Positions 46,761 to 57,039 of a stretch of 64,000 nucleotides of DNA are shown in pieces; position 1 is the stretch's first letter; the number at the start of each line of letters is the position of its first letter. The stretch covers positions 24,172,235 through 24,236,234 of the forward strand of contig JBCFYV010011135.1 of the NCBI GenBank assembly GCA_039000515.1. The letters run 5' to 3'. The stretch is from Timema cristinae (taxonomy: Eukaryota; Arthropoda; Insecta; Phasmatodea; Timematidae). The position numbers and the translations under genes were made by a program. The notes below the pieces were generated by a model. That model had not been told where the DNA came from. It saw only the letters and a program-made list of their open reading frames with translations, and made no database searches.

Positions 46761-46927
46761 TTCATAAAATATGTAAAGACAAAAAGAAAAGGCAATTAAT
46801 TTAAGAACTATAACATTAACATATTTTATTCGTAATAACAATAAAATGCATATACATCTCATATGTCTTGTTTTTACGATCAAGGAAATGAGAAAGGCAA
46901 AACCCGGTCTCTATTGATCACACACGG

Positions 46928-47125
46928 TGGTTTATGATCGCGTGGTCTGGGGTGTCACGCCATGTTGCATGTCGTGGTAAAGGTCACGGTTTGAATCACG
47001 CCCTGCGATCATTGAGGGTTGTGTTATCTCTCTCATCTAGCTACTCTCGACGGGTGTTGATTTCATGCACGCTAATGGGGGAACGCGATCGCTTCGTCTA
47101 AGCCGGTGTTTTCTCCGAACTGTAA
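46928..47125 (+). mobile_element. Single tRNA-like element (possible SINE)
   Basis: ATCGCGTGGTCTGGGGTGTC and CACGGTTTGAATCACGCC resemble A and B boxes. The sequence continues to GTAAATAAAATA. One copy only, so the family is unproven. Confidence 0.35.
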
Positions 47126-47164
47126 ATAAAATATATTTATTGGTAATTTTTTTTATCTGGATAA

Positions 47165-47430
47165 ACATACTTCATATCCATCATACCTCTCGTTTTCCAT
47201 CCTCATTACATAACCTACCATCTCACTCTTGCTTCCTCTACTATCTCATGTACTCCAACATCTCATTACATGTCCATAACATCTCAGCCTTGCTTCCTCT
47301 ACTATCTCATGTACTCCAACATCCTCATTACATGACCATACCATCTCAGCCTTGCTTCCTCTACTATCTCATGTACTCCAACATCCTCATTACATGACCA
47401 TACCATCTCAGTCTTGCTTCCTCCACTTTC
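47165..47430. repeat. Tandem repeat of a 60-bp pyrimidine-rich unit
   Basis: CTTGCTTCCTCTACTATCTC then ATGTACTCCAACATCCTCAT and TACATG repeats about four times. The same unit forms an array at 63520-63665. Confidence 0.88.
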
Positions 47431-47699
47431 TCATAAACTCCCTGTAACCTTACTCTTTACCGGATATCTTCATTCCTAGTCTTGTTTCTCCTCGTGACAA
47501 TAAATATAAAAATTAGATAAATATAGCTAAACTAGAAATAAGTAAAGATTATATTGACAAAGGTTTGGGGCCTCAAGCGAGCTTAATCAACCTGTATATT
47601 ACCAGATAGATATCCTGTATTTCTGTACCTTTTTTTTTATATATAAAGAGCTGAAAGAGACACATACATTGGTTAGGTCACTGCCCTAAAATGGGTATC

Positions 47700-48345
47700 T
47701 GACTGATTACTCTCCCTTTCTTTTTTCTTTTATTTCTCTTTTTTCCTTACTCTCTATCTCTCTTTTCTTTCTTTATATTTTCTTTCTTTCCATACTCTTT
47801 CATTTCTCTCTCTTTTATTTATGTTTCTTTTCTCATGTTTTCCTTTTCTCTCTTTTTCTTTTCTCTCTTTTTCTTTTCTCTCTTTTTCTTTTCTCTCTTT
47901 TTCTTTTCTCTCTTTTTCTTTTCTTTCTGTTTCTTTCTTTTTAGTTTTATCTCTTTATTTTCAATCCCTTTATTTACTCTCTTTGTAATTTACGTATCTT
48001 TATTTTCCATTTCTTTATTTCCTATCTCATTATTTTCCTGTGTTTTTATCCTTTTATTTTCAATCTCTTCATTATCGATCTCATTATTTTCTTTATCAAT
48101 ATTTTTTCTCTTTTTTTTTCCCCCTCTGGTTCTTTACTTTATTTTCTCTATAATAATTATTTTTTCTTTATTTTCTCTTTCATAATTTGTTCTTTTAATT
48201 TTTACTTCTCTCTTCATTCTTTGTTCTCTTTTTTTTACTCTGTTTCTTTGTTCTCTTTTTAATACCACTCTCTTTTTTTCTTTCTTTTTATTTCCCCTTT
48301 CCTCTCTATTCCTATCCTTGTTCCTCTCTCTCTCTCTCTCGTAGT
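47700..48345. repeat. CT-rich (polypyrimidine) tract with a 17-bp minisatellite
   Basis: About 640 bp are almost free of G on the plus strand. At 47840-47925 the unit TTCTCTCTTTTTCTTTT repeats about five times, and (CT)n closes the tract at 48325-48340. Phe/Leu/Ser-rich and Glu/Arg/Lys-rich open frames are artefacts of composition. Confidence 0.9.
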
Positions 48346-48384
48346 TTCTCTGCACATTCCGCTCCTTCACTACGTCATCATTAC

Positions 48385-48474
48385 ACATGACCGAGTATCC
48401 AGTGAAATCCCCCCCAGAGTCAAACCGCTTCTGAGTGACGCGAAACATGGTTATGTTGCCAAGACAGGTACAGT
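48385..48474 (-). CDS. Possible internal exon on the opposite strand, unknown product
   Basis: On the minus strand, CCCCAG precedes and GTAATG follows a 90-bp open stretch that reads CTCLGNITMFRVTQKRF, then DSGGDFTGYSVM, ending in a split Cys codon. The cysteine spacing and codon use look coding, but I know no matching family. On the plus strand another frame is also open from about 48345 to 48700, so the strand is uncertain. It lies in intron 1 of the CUB gene. Confidence 0.25.
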
Positions 48475-48692
48475 CTGGGGACGAATAAATTGTATTTTAA
48501 CCATTCCTTGGGGATATCCTGCACCGGAAACGTCTGTTGCCATTACAATTTGCTCCAAAAATGTGGTACTGTGGGCAGCTTACAAATTACTGATGAATGG
48601 ATCTTTTGAGGTTTGTGGTTTATCAGCTAAACATTTTCTCTTTTTGTTACACATTTTATATAGTTTTAGTAATTTTTTTTTAAAAAAAAGTC

Positions 48693-48900
48693 CTGTGCTT
48701 TAGCTTATTTATCAGCTTATCTGCCTACTAACATTAAGGGCCCCGGGTTTGATTACCGGTTGGGCCAAAAAATGTATCACTGGTGAAATGTGGATTTTTC
48801 CCTTTCACCAGTGATGAGCTAACGGCCGGTTCTATATTTAAATTGTTTCTATGAGTCTTTATCGGATATAATAATAGGTGCCTGTGATATCTACTTTTAA
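48693..48900 (+). mobile_element. Type-E SINE-like copy
   Basis: Head remnant with CCCGGGTTTGATTACCGGTT, then AATGTATCACTGGTGAAATG and CACCAGTGATGAGCTAACGG. Confidence 0.65.
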
Positions 48901-49054
48901 AATGCGGAACGAAACTTGACACATACGAAGCAAAGTTCATGCCAAAGTCAAATATATGGGGTGTTTTTTTTATACTCAACGTAACTCTACTTTTTTTTTA
49001 ATTTATCTATTAAGTTCCTCGTGGTAAATAGGAAAGCTTAGATAAAAATCATAC

Positions 49055-49195
49055 TGCACATTTTTTAGTTTCTTTTGACCCCTCGGAGAGAAAAATGTTA
49101 TGATCGTCAAAAAGTGGAACTCGAGATTCTGACTCCCTGAAACCGAAAAGGTTTTTTCTCGATACCGTCTGTCTATCTGTGTTTTTCTCTGTACG
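49055..49195 (+). repeat. Dispersed repeat R, short fragment
   Basis: TTGACCCCTCGGAGAGAAAA, then CTCGAGATTCTGACTCCCTG and CCGTCTGTCTATCTG match the start of R. The copy then gives way to the minisatellite before exon 2. Confidence 0.65.
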
Positions 49196-49680
49196 TAGAG
49201 GGGCATAATGATTGCTGTTCATTGCAACCGCAAGTTTTTTCCTTTGTATGTAGATGGGTATAATGGTTGCTGTTCATTGCAACCGCAAGTTTTTCCTTTG
49301 TATGTAGATGGGTATAATGATTGTTGTTAATCTCAACAGCAAGTTTTTCCTTTGTATGTAGAGGGGTATAATGATTGTTGTTAATTGCAGCTGCAAGTTT
49401 TTCCTTTGTATGTAGATGGGTATATTGATTGTTGTTAATCTCAACCGCAGTTTTTTCTTTGTATGTAGAGGGGTATAATGATTGTTGTTAATCTCAACAG
49501 CAAGTTTTTTCTTTGTATGTAGAGGGGTATATTGATTGTTGTTAATCTCAACCGCAGTTTTTTCTTTGTATGTAGAGGGGTATATTGATTGTTGTTAATC
49601 TCAACCGCAGTTTTTTCTTTGTATGTAGAGGGGTATAATGATTGTTGTTCATGGCATATGATAGTTTCTCCTTTGTGTAC
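49180..49680. repeat. Minisatellite, about nine units of 53-56 bp, next to exon 2
   Basis: GTATGTAGAGGGGTATAATG recurs from about 49191 to 49640, followed each time by ATTGTTGTTAATCTCAAC-type sequence and a T-rich run. The last unit ends about 30 bp before exon 2. The first unit overlaps the end of a dispersed repeat R fragment. Confidence 0.92.
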
Positions 49681-49710
49681 AAACTTGCTGATATCTGTTG
49701 AATGTTACAG

Positions 49711-49853
49711 CTGCGAGGCGGGGTTCCTGCAGCTGGTGGACGGTCCGGACCCCACCCCGAGGCCGGGACATACTCAGGTGTGTGGCAGCAACGAGAGATA
49801 CACCCCCCGGTCGTCCTGTTCGCTGACCGCGGCTCCGCCACTCTCATCTTCCA
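49711..49853 (+). CDS. CUB-domain protein gene, exon 2, with a 1-base frameshift
   Basis: The acceptor TTACAG ends at 49710 and the donor GTGAGT starts at 49854. The first part reads CEAGFLQLVDG, then VCGSNERY, the central CUB segment with its conserved Cys, DG and CG. After the run of six C at 49803-49808 the recognisable continuation, PPVVLFADRGSATLIFQ, is one frame away. One more C in that run would restore it. Only the second frame joins the next exon correctly: CA plus A makes Gln, then IAETT. The frameshift is therefore either a homopolymer sequencing or assembly error, or a real null allele. Codon use and splice sites otherwise look intact, which favours an error. Confidence 0.85.
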
Positions 49854-50284
49854 GTGAGTACCAACGTACTAGTGTGTACTTATCCATACAGTTGGTCGCG
49901 TGGTTGACGACGTCAGTCTCTTCTGGTTTGGTCAATAAATAGGGTACATCGGGGCTTGAAACCCTGGCCGGCTGTATTTAGGAGCCTTTTTTTTCTGGCA
50001 TGGATCGCCACAATCTTAAGAGGTAATGTGACGGTTATGTTTTAAGGGGTGAGCCCTGAAAATTAAGTTGGGGCCCCGGTGATACGGCAGGGTGCGCTGC
50101 CGAAAATGACACCCTTAGCACATCTGGAGAACCGGGATGGTACAAGGAATTTTTTTTTCGTCTAGAAAAAAACAGTAAAAATAAAGGAAATTCTGCAAAA
50201 ATATATATATATTTCTGGAAAATATGTGAATTCTTACTCACTCTATAGCATTAGGAGCTCGAAAGTTTATTCCACACATACTAA

Positions 50285-50815
50285 AGTACACCACGTATCT
50301 CTATCTTGAGCTAGTTGTATCCATTCTCCCTCACTACACCTTATCCCTATCTTGAGCCAGTTTTATCCAGTCCACCTCATTACGCCCTATCTCAATCCTG
50401 AGTTAATTCTATCCAGTCCACCTCATTACACCCTATCTCAATCCTGAGATAGTTCTATACAGTCCACCTCATTACACTCTATCCCTATATTGAGCTAGTT
50501 CTATCCAGTCCACCTCATTATACCCTATATCTATCTTGAGCCAGTTTTATCCAGTCCACCTCATTACACCCTATCTCAATCCTGAGATAGTTCTATACAG
50601 TCCACCTCATTACACTCTATCCCTATATTGAGCTAGTTCTATCCAGTCCACCTCATTATACCCTATATCTATCTTGAGTCAGTTCTATCCAGTCCACCTT
50701 ATTACACCCTATCTCAATCTTGAGATAGTTCTATCCATTCGATCTCATTACATCCTATTTCTATCTTGAGTTGGTTATATCCAGTCCACCTCATTACACC
50801 CCATCTATTTCAGGT
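50285..50815. repeat. Minisatellite, about 11 units of 46-48 bp
   Basis: The unit contains TATCTTGAGCCAGTTTTATC then CAGTCCACCTCATTACACCC. A longer block at about 50370-50530 is duplicated at 50545-50700, so a higher-order repeat is present. It lies in intron 2 of the CUB gene. Confidence 0.9.
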
Positions 50816-50979
50816 CCAATCTAATGTTATCCTCCCATCTGAGTTCAGGTCTTCCCAATGATCGCTACCCATTGGTTGAACCAGTCAACCTTGAAATAAA
50901 TAACTGTGAGCTTTAAATAATAGGCCTTTGCAATAAAGAAAGAGTGAACTGAAAAACCTGTGGATAAGAGCACATGTTA

Positions 50980-51198
50980 GTTCGGGTTATACGCTAATTA
51001 CGCTATTAGATTAGTAAATGGGACAGTTGAATTTAAAGGAAGTGAACCCGCGTTTGCGTTGAGGTAAAGTGGAAAACCAATTAGGAAAAACCACCCCCAG
51101 TTCACCCGACCGAGATTCGAACCTCAATCTCCCCGTCCTCGGCAGTCTTTGCTCAACACGAAATTAGCGCGTTAGCCAACTACGCCACCGAGGTGGGT
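50980..51198 (-). mobile_element. SINE-A, tail-truncated
   Basis: Begins at TTCGGGTTATACGC and runs through the body to the head GCCACCGAGGTGGGT. The GCGGTGC end of the tail is missing. Confidence 0.85.
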
Positions 51199-51543
51199 CA
51201 ATATAGTTGTAAGCTACTGTGATAACATTAAACAGAAAATAAGTCTGTAAACTTTTTTTGGGAGGGTGGAGAGGATAGGGAGAGGGGTAGGTAAGTTTAG
51301 GCACCACAAACTTAAGTTTCCCTAGGACTCCACGTTTGCTAAAGGCAGTCCTGATTCGGGTGAAACAGCAGCTATCCTCCCCCCACCCCACCTCCTCCCA
51401 GACTCCTTGTGATCGAGTGTCTGTTCCAGGCTTACATGCACCCAACCCTCTTCTCCCTCAGCAAGGCAACTATATACAGGATATTACCCTCTTTCAACCC
51501 TCCCCCCTTAACTTCCCCCCCCACACGTTTTTCACCGTGAAAG

Positions 51544-51696
51544 ATAAGGAAGGACCATAAACAGAAGATCCTTCAGGAAACCTTTGAAGAGGAAATCAAG
51601 GGCAAGAAACTGGCGGATAATGTCGTTACAAAATGGCGCCGGAGATTAAAGACGCGTCGCAACCACCTGAGCAACTATATTAAGGCTGCAATTTAG
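51544..51696 (+). CDS. Possible terminal coding exon of an unknown gene
   Basis: A long pyrimidine tract (51490-51535) and AAG precede an open frame of 50 codons ending in TAG at 51694-51696. AATAAA at 51737-51742 follows 41 bp later. The translation is highly charged and helix-like (KILQETFEEEIKG, then KLADNVVTKWRRRLKTRR, ending NYIKAAI), unlike the repeat translations around it. I recognise no family. It lies in intron 2 of the CUB gene on the same strand, but phase and context do not link it to that gene. It could be the last exon of a nested gene, an alternative 3' terminal exon, or a retrocopy fragment. No other exon of the same gene was found nearby. Confidence 0.4.
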   Translation: MRKDHKQKILQETFEEEIKGKKLADNVVTKWRRRLKTRRNHLSNYIKAAI

Positions 51697-51968
51697 TTTT
51701 CAAATCTTCTACTTAGGAGTTGTATTTTAGATATTTAATAAAAAAAACTACTACTTTGGTAGTGCGTAAAACATACATAACTGTATTTCTTACTTAAAGG
51801 TCTGTGAATCTTCAATAGTATCCATATAGATTCGAATTTTTAAACTATTCGATTCGATGACTCGAATCAAACCAAACTAGAAAACAAATCGACAATTTTT
51901 AATCCGTTGCAAAAATCCCACAATATACTTAAAATATGCCAGTATATTTTTAGTAGTAATAACTTGTG

Positions 51969-52226
51969 ACCCATTTTGGTGACCGTATGGTCTAAGGCGT
52001 AATTCTCGTGTTGGATTAGACTGGCGAGGAATGGTAGATCGGGGTTTCGATCTCTGTTGGGTGCACTAAGGGTGGTTTTTACCTGAACGGATTTCCACTC
52101 TCCTTTCACGCAAATGTAGATGCGCTTTCTTTAAATTAAACCTAACTAATTCATAACATTTTAGTTATTTATGTAATTAGTAAATAAGCGTGTAATCCAA
52201 ACGGGTAGTAAGACGCGATACAAATT
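51969..52226 (+). mobile_element. SINE-C
   Basis: Head ACCCATTTTGGTGACCGTAT, B box CGGGGTTTCGATCTCTGTTG, tail CAAACGGGTAGTAAGACGCG. Intron 2 of the CUB gene. Confidence 0.85.
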
Positions 52227-52655
52227 TTTTTTAAATGGTTTGTGAGGTGAAGTAAATGCTTACTAATTACTAAAAAACTAATAACTAATTAAAGCAAACT
52301 TTTTTTTAACAAAAAAACCGCCTTTATAAAACCTGTGCATAGCCCATAATCTTACTCTCAGATTATACATATCAAATGTGTTAACTTTGAGGAATGAACA
52401 TAACTTATATTATATTGTAATAGATTATACTCCCCACAACAGATTGTGCTCTTTACTTCTTAACTTTGACAAAGCCAACTATTGTGTTGAACTTATTGCT
52501 TTAAGGTCCAATACTAACCTCTTGTTTTGTGGTTTTAATGTGTAACTTTTTTTTTTAACATCATAACCTCAGCATATTTGTGATTCGGTTCTATAATAAT
52601 TATTTGAAATTTGAAAATAATATTTGATTCGAGTTGAACAAAAAAAAAACGCAGT

Positions 52656-52936
52656 ACGTGACCTGGCGAGTTAGGGATAAGGTGTCAGACTTCTGTGTGG
52701 GGGGAATCGGGGTTCAATCCTCGATCCAGGCACAGATTTATCTGATTACCAAACCCCTTCCTTAACCTCTGACAAGACGTGTATTAATCACAACTTGTGA
52801 ATGTGTGGAATGCCAGGCCTCCGCCGTGGTTCGGATCCCACGTTAAACTGTAGGTCCTCCATTTCATCTCACAATCACCCTACCATTACACATTAGCGTA
52901 AGTGAGTATAACCCTAACGGGTAGTAAGACGTGGTG
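52656..52936 (+). mobile_element. SINE-B
   Basis: Head GTGACCTGGCGAGTTAGGGA, body, tail AACCCTAACGGGTAGTAAGA. It is followed by a (TAA/TAG/TGA)n tract to 53036. Confidence 0.9.
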
Positions 52937-52937
52937 C

Positions 52938-52972
<35 letters not shown>

Positions 52973-53194
52973 GTAGTAGTGATAATAGTAGTAATTATGA
53001 TAATAATAATAATAGTAGTGATGATGATGATGATAGCACTTCGTAGATATTTATTTCTTAATGTGGCTTTACACATTCACACAAAAACAAGAGCAGAAAA
53101 TCACAAGAGTTCAGTCTTATTGGCGTTGATCGCTCGGCTCTATATTTGAAATAAATTCTGCTTCTTTTTTTCTGCGCGGTAACATCGGCTTGGG

Positions 53195-53392
53195 GTACCA
53201 GTGTCGGTTGTATTGAAGGTGGGTTTTTTTCTCCTCTAAATGGTTTCCCACCACACTCTCAACGCAATTACTGGCACACATTCTCTGGAATTCAAACTTA
53301 CTCATCCCTCACAAATTAGCGTAATTAATACATTATATGTAAGCAATTTACATGTATAAGCATATCGTTTTATGAGACGTGATGCAGTCACA
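53195..53392 (+). mobile_element. SINE-C, 5'-truncated
   Basis: Starts near the end of the head (CAGTGTCGGTTGTATTGAAG) and runs through the body to GAGACGTGATGCAG. Confidence 0.72.
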
Positions 53393-53915
53393 CAAAAAAT
53401 ATCAGAAAGTGCGCTTTGATAACCTCAAAATATATATATTTTTTTAATATTTCAGTTTTAGTTTAAATTTGAAACTAACCAAATTTGAATAGTGGATTTT
53501 TTTCCCCTTTCTGGTATATTTTACTGATATTTCAAAGTAAGCCAATATAGATATTTAACTAGTTTAAAACGTAAATTTAAAAAAAAGATTTAAAAAATGT
53601 TCTTCAACATTTGATTAAATTAAAAACTTTTGAGACCTTATAACTTGTTCTTGTTAATAATTATGAGTTTGATATCAAGAAAGTTGAAAACTTAAAGCCT
53701 GTCTATATAATAATTATATATAATTACCCTACTTATTAGTTAGATACCGTTTCTCCGATAACTTTTTAGAGAGACTATGTACCGGGGTCCGTATTCAATT
53801 AGAATTTGTAAACAAGTTTTCTTTTTTAGGTCATAAGCTCGTCTCATCTTTAATTTAATGTCTTACTTAAGCAGTGGCGTGATTTGGGATGTTTACATGG
53901 TAAGCTGAGCAATTT

Positions 53916-53938
53916 TTAACACCGCATTTTACCACCCG
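53916..53938 (-). mobile_element. SINE-C tail, split by a MITE
   Basis: AACACCGCATTTTACCACCC ends where the 552-bp MITE is inserted. The rest of the copy lies at 54497-54705. Confidence 0.8.
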
Positions 53939-53941
53939 TTA

Positions 53942-54493
53942 TGCCGGGATCACGATCAACTTAACGTTAACTTAACGTAACTTAGTAACTTAACGTAACG
54001 TTCACTTAAAGTTAACTTAACTTATGTGTGATCACGATTCACTTAACTTAACGTAAACATCTTAATTCTCAAGTATGATCTGTGATTTGTACTAGTTGTA
54101 CAGTGATGATCTGTGAATATTTACAGTTTTCTATCGCTATAATAAATATCTATTACTAAACTTTTTTGATAAATTTAGTTCCCTATTTTAGTTTAATTAT
54201 TTTGTTTCAATGTCTGATCACTAGAATCCAAGCTAAAGAGTAAACATTGCTCATAATACCAAAAATGAATTACTAAATAGCCCTGTTGACGTCACTCACA
54301 TAGTGGTTGGCTGGCTAGATCACGTTATAGCCTTCAAGTAACGTAAAGTAAAGTAAAAGACCTCCCAAGACATCTCTTACGTTAAGTTAACTGCAAGTCA
54401 ACGTTAAGTTAAGTTCATTGTGATCGCTTCCATTTAAACACACGAGGAGGTCCTTTACATTAAGTTAACGTTAAGTTGATCGTGATCCCGGCA
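53942..54493. mobile_element. MITE with TTA target duplication (PIF/Harbinger-like)
   Basis: The terminal inverted repeats begin TGCCGGGATCACGATCAACT and match for at least 34 bp. TTA flanks both ends (53939-53941 and 54494-54496). The 552-bp element has no coding capacity and is rich in GTTAAGTT/AACTTAAC motifs. It splits a SINE-C copy. The superfamily is inferred from the 3-bp TTA duplication only. Confidence 0.75.
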
Positions 54494-54496
54494 TTA

Positions 54497-54705
54497 GAGC
54501 TATACGCATATATATTATTTAAATTAATGTGCTAAGCATAAGACAGGTTTAAGTTGTAGGAGGTGTACCCGCATTTTTGTGGAGGGATGATGGATAAACC
54601 ATCCTCATTGTACCCGACATGAATTCGAACCCCGATCTCCCTATCATGGGCAGTCTAGTCTATTGAGAGAGTGACGCCTTGTCCACGTGCCCACCGAAGC
54701 GGGTT
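54497..54705 (-). mobile_element. SINE-C body and head, continuation after the MITE
   Basis: GAGCTATACGCATAT continues the tail, then body (GTACCCGCATTTTTGTGGAG) and head (ACGTGCCCACCGAAGCGGGT). Confidence 0.82.
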
Positions 54706-54748
54706 TCTATTACGTTCCTTCATTTAGTTTGTCGTTAGTAAGGACATG

Positions 54749-54846
54749 ACCCACCTTGGTGGCTGTATAGTCTAAGGCATCACTCTCGCAATGGACTGGA
54801 CTACCAATGACGGGGAGATCAAGGTTCGAATCTTGCTCGGGTATGT
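54749..54846 (+). mobile_element. SINE-C head only
   Basis: ACCCACCTTGGTGGCTGTAT through AAGGTTCGAATCTTGCTCGG. It stops where the body should begin. Confidence 0.8.
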
Positions 54847-54871
54847 TTTCTTTGACTAATTTTTTTTTAAT

Positions 54872-55090
54872 TTATTTAGTACCGCGTTTTACTAACCTTT
54901 CGGGTTTTACGCATATGTTATAATTATGCTAATGGTTTTAGCGGTTAGGAAGGCTATATTTAGAGTAATTGTGCCTGAATATGCGTGGAGGGAGAGTATA
55001 AAACCATTTTGGAACAAAAAACCTCAGTACACCCGACCTAGATTCGAACCTCAATCTCCCCGTCATCGCCAGTCTAGTCTAGTGCATTCG
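54872..55090 (-). mobile_element. SINE-C
   Basis: Tail TACCGCGTTTTACTAACCTT, body TGCGTGGAGGGAGAGTATAA, B box CTAGATTCGAACCTCAATCT. The head is cut at TCTAGTCTAGTGC. Confidence 0.82.
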
Positions 55091-55176
55091 TATATTTACA
55101 CTAATGAATAGGAATAAATGACGAGGAAAGCTTAATTTAGATATAGTGTACCAACATTTGTATTTAAGTAGATTAG

Positions 55177-55430
55177 ACCTGCCTCGGTGGAGTAGTTGGC
55201 TAACGCACAAGTTTCGTGTCGAGTTAGATTGACGAGGACGGGGAGATCGAGGTTCGAATCTCGGTCGGGTGAACTAGGAGATTCCTAAATGGTTTTCCAC
55301 TCTTCCTCTCCCTGAAAATGCGGGCTCACTACCTATTAATTCAACCTTCCCAATTTCTAGCTCATTAGCGTAATTAGTAAGTAAACGTCTAACCCGAACG
55401 GATTGTAAGACCCGGTGATAAAATATATAT
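55177..55430 (+). mobile_element. SINE-A
   Basis: Head ACCTGCCTCGGTGGAGTAGT, B box GAGGTTCGAATCTCGG, and tail AACCCGAACGGATTGTAAGA. The 85 bp to its left look like another old SINE-C body fragment. Confidence 0.85.
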
Positions 55431-56565
55431 ATAACAGTAACTAACAATTAATTTAATAGCTTATACAGGGTGTTCCGCTCACTCTAGGCCTTTGAGTTTC
55501 CTTTTAATTGACGTAATTGGTGTACGAGAAGCTCTCAGGGCCCGAGATTAAGTGAAACATCCTGTATATTTAATCCATCACTCTACAGGTCGCTAATCGC
55601 AACAAATCGACCCCAATTTTTATCACTCTTTTCTTCTATTATCATAATAAAACTACATTGAAATTCATTACCAACATACTAGTTAATTATTCTTTAAAAG
55701 TTTTTTAAAATCATTATTCTATTTTTTATTTCATAATCTTTGGATAGCTTTCATTAAAAAGAATATTCTAGTATTTTATAAACGATCAAGTTTTTTTTTA
55801 ATGCGAATCGGTATTCAGAAACCATCTTCAAGATATTAAAATATATTTCATGGGATTTTTAATATATTGGCTATACATTTTGAATCCTTTTTTTTTATCA
55901 ATTGGATTTAATTTTTCTTAATCCAACTTCTTGTCAAAAAAATTTTTTTACATAAATATGGATTAACCAAAAGGTAACAATTTCTTTAAATATTGATATT
56001 CAATAGTAAAAACCCTAAGTCTACCAAAAATAATAGGTGAGACCCTTAGGCTTTGTCGAGTACTTTAACAATTTTTATTATTTATATCTGTGACTGGATT
56101 GTTATAATATAATCTGTACTTTAAATGATTAAATATTGTAAAAATTTTAAAATATTATCTTTCCTTAGAAATATTCAACTATTATTAACGACTTTTATAT
56201 ATATATATATATATATAAATCTCACATTTTATTTTAATCCGTTTATTTTATTTTTTTAACGTAGCATAAATTCGTCCTTTCCCCGTTTTATTCTAATATC
56301 TTTCACTACCATTCTTTGTCGAATGGAGGACCGTAAAATAAAAGGATTATAAATGGTCGGGAATCCCATTATAGCCTTCAACGACTACATTTCCCCTAAT
56401 TTATCTAGAGCGCGTTTCTCTGGAGCCTTGCCAAGAAATTGTTGGGTTCGATACATTAAAACATCGATTCACGCTTCATAAACGAATTATTCATACAATT
56501 TATTTTTTTATAGGGACGCTTTAATATTGACAGAGCGGCTAAAAATTATGTTTTATTCTTTTTTT
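55430..56565. other. Gene-free stretch in intron 2
   Basis: AT-rich with an (AT)n run at about 56190-56215. No repeat match elsewhere in the window was recognised. Confidence 0.4.
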
Positions 56566-56569
56566 TTTT

Positions 56570-56815
56570 TAGCACCGCGTCTTACTACCCTTTCGGGTTT
56601 TACGCTTAAGTATTAATTAAGCTAATGGGTTAGGAAATAGGTCGATGGAATATAGAGGAGGTGAACCCACATTTGCGTGGAAGGAGAGGGGAAAACCATT
56701 TGGGAAAAACCACCCCCAGTTAACCCGATCACGATTTGAACCTTAACCTCCCCTTCATCGGCGGTCTAGTCTCTTGCGAGAGTATTGCGTTTGATCATGC
56801 GGAAAACAAAGCGGG
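56570..56815 (-). mobile_element. SINE-A/C
   Basis: Tail GCACCGCGTCTTACTACCCT, body GAACCCACATTTGCGTGGAA, and a C-like head GTCTAGTCTCTTGCGAGAGT. It is intermediate between A and C. Intron 2 of the CUB gene. Confidence 0.82.
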
Positions 56816-57039
56816 TTGTCCCACATGTTGCGGTACACTCTGTATAGCGGGTGGAGTGGTAAAAATAAAAGTAATTAAAAAAAGCGTTAGGTGGCTTATG
56901 GATGTTCCCGAAACTGTCATTCACCTGCAGGTGTTTCCTGTGGCTAGCCCCGTGTGAATGGTTTGATACACTTGCAATGGGTTCGCTGTGTCGTGGTTAT
57001 TAACGACTAATTACCTTAAGGAGAAAGGGGTGAGAAAAA

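Larger units (their letters stand above)
29152..49710 (+). other. Intron 1 of the CUB gene (about 20.6 kb)
   Basis: Exons 1 and 2 join in phase (NGTS-CEAGF), so no further exon is needed between them. The intron is filled by SINE copies, three long copies of a dispersed repeat, a 28-bp satellite, GT-rich arrays, a CT-rich tract and a TIR element, each listed separately. One possible opposite-strand exon lies at 48385-48474. Confidence 0.75.

Noticed and set aside
46106..46795. Open frame of 229 codons on the minus strand (His/Thr-rich) and Cys/Val-rich frames on the plus strand
   Set aside because: They span a GT-rich array flanked by a SINE and a palindromic-element fragment. Composition artefact.
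52864..53149. Isoleucine-rich open frames
   Set aside because: Translation of (TAA)n/(TAG)n microsatellite after a SINE-B.
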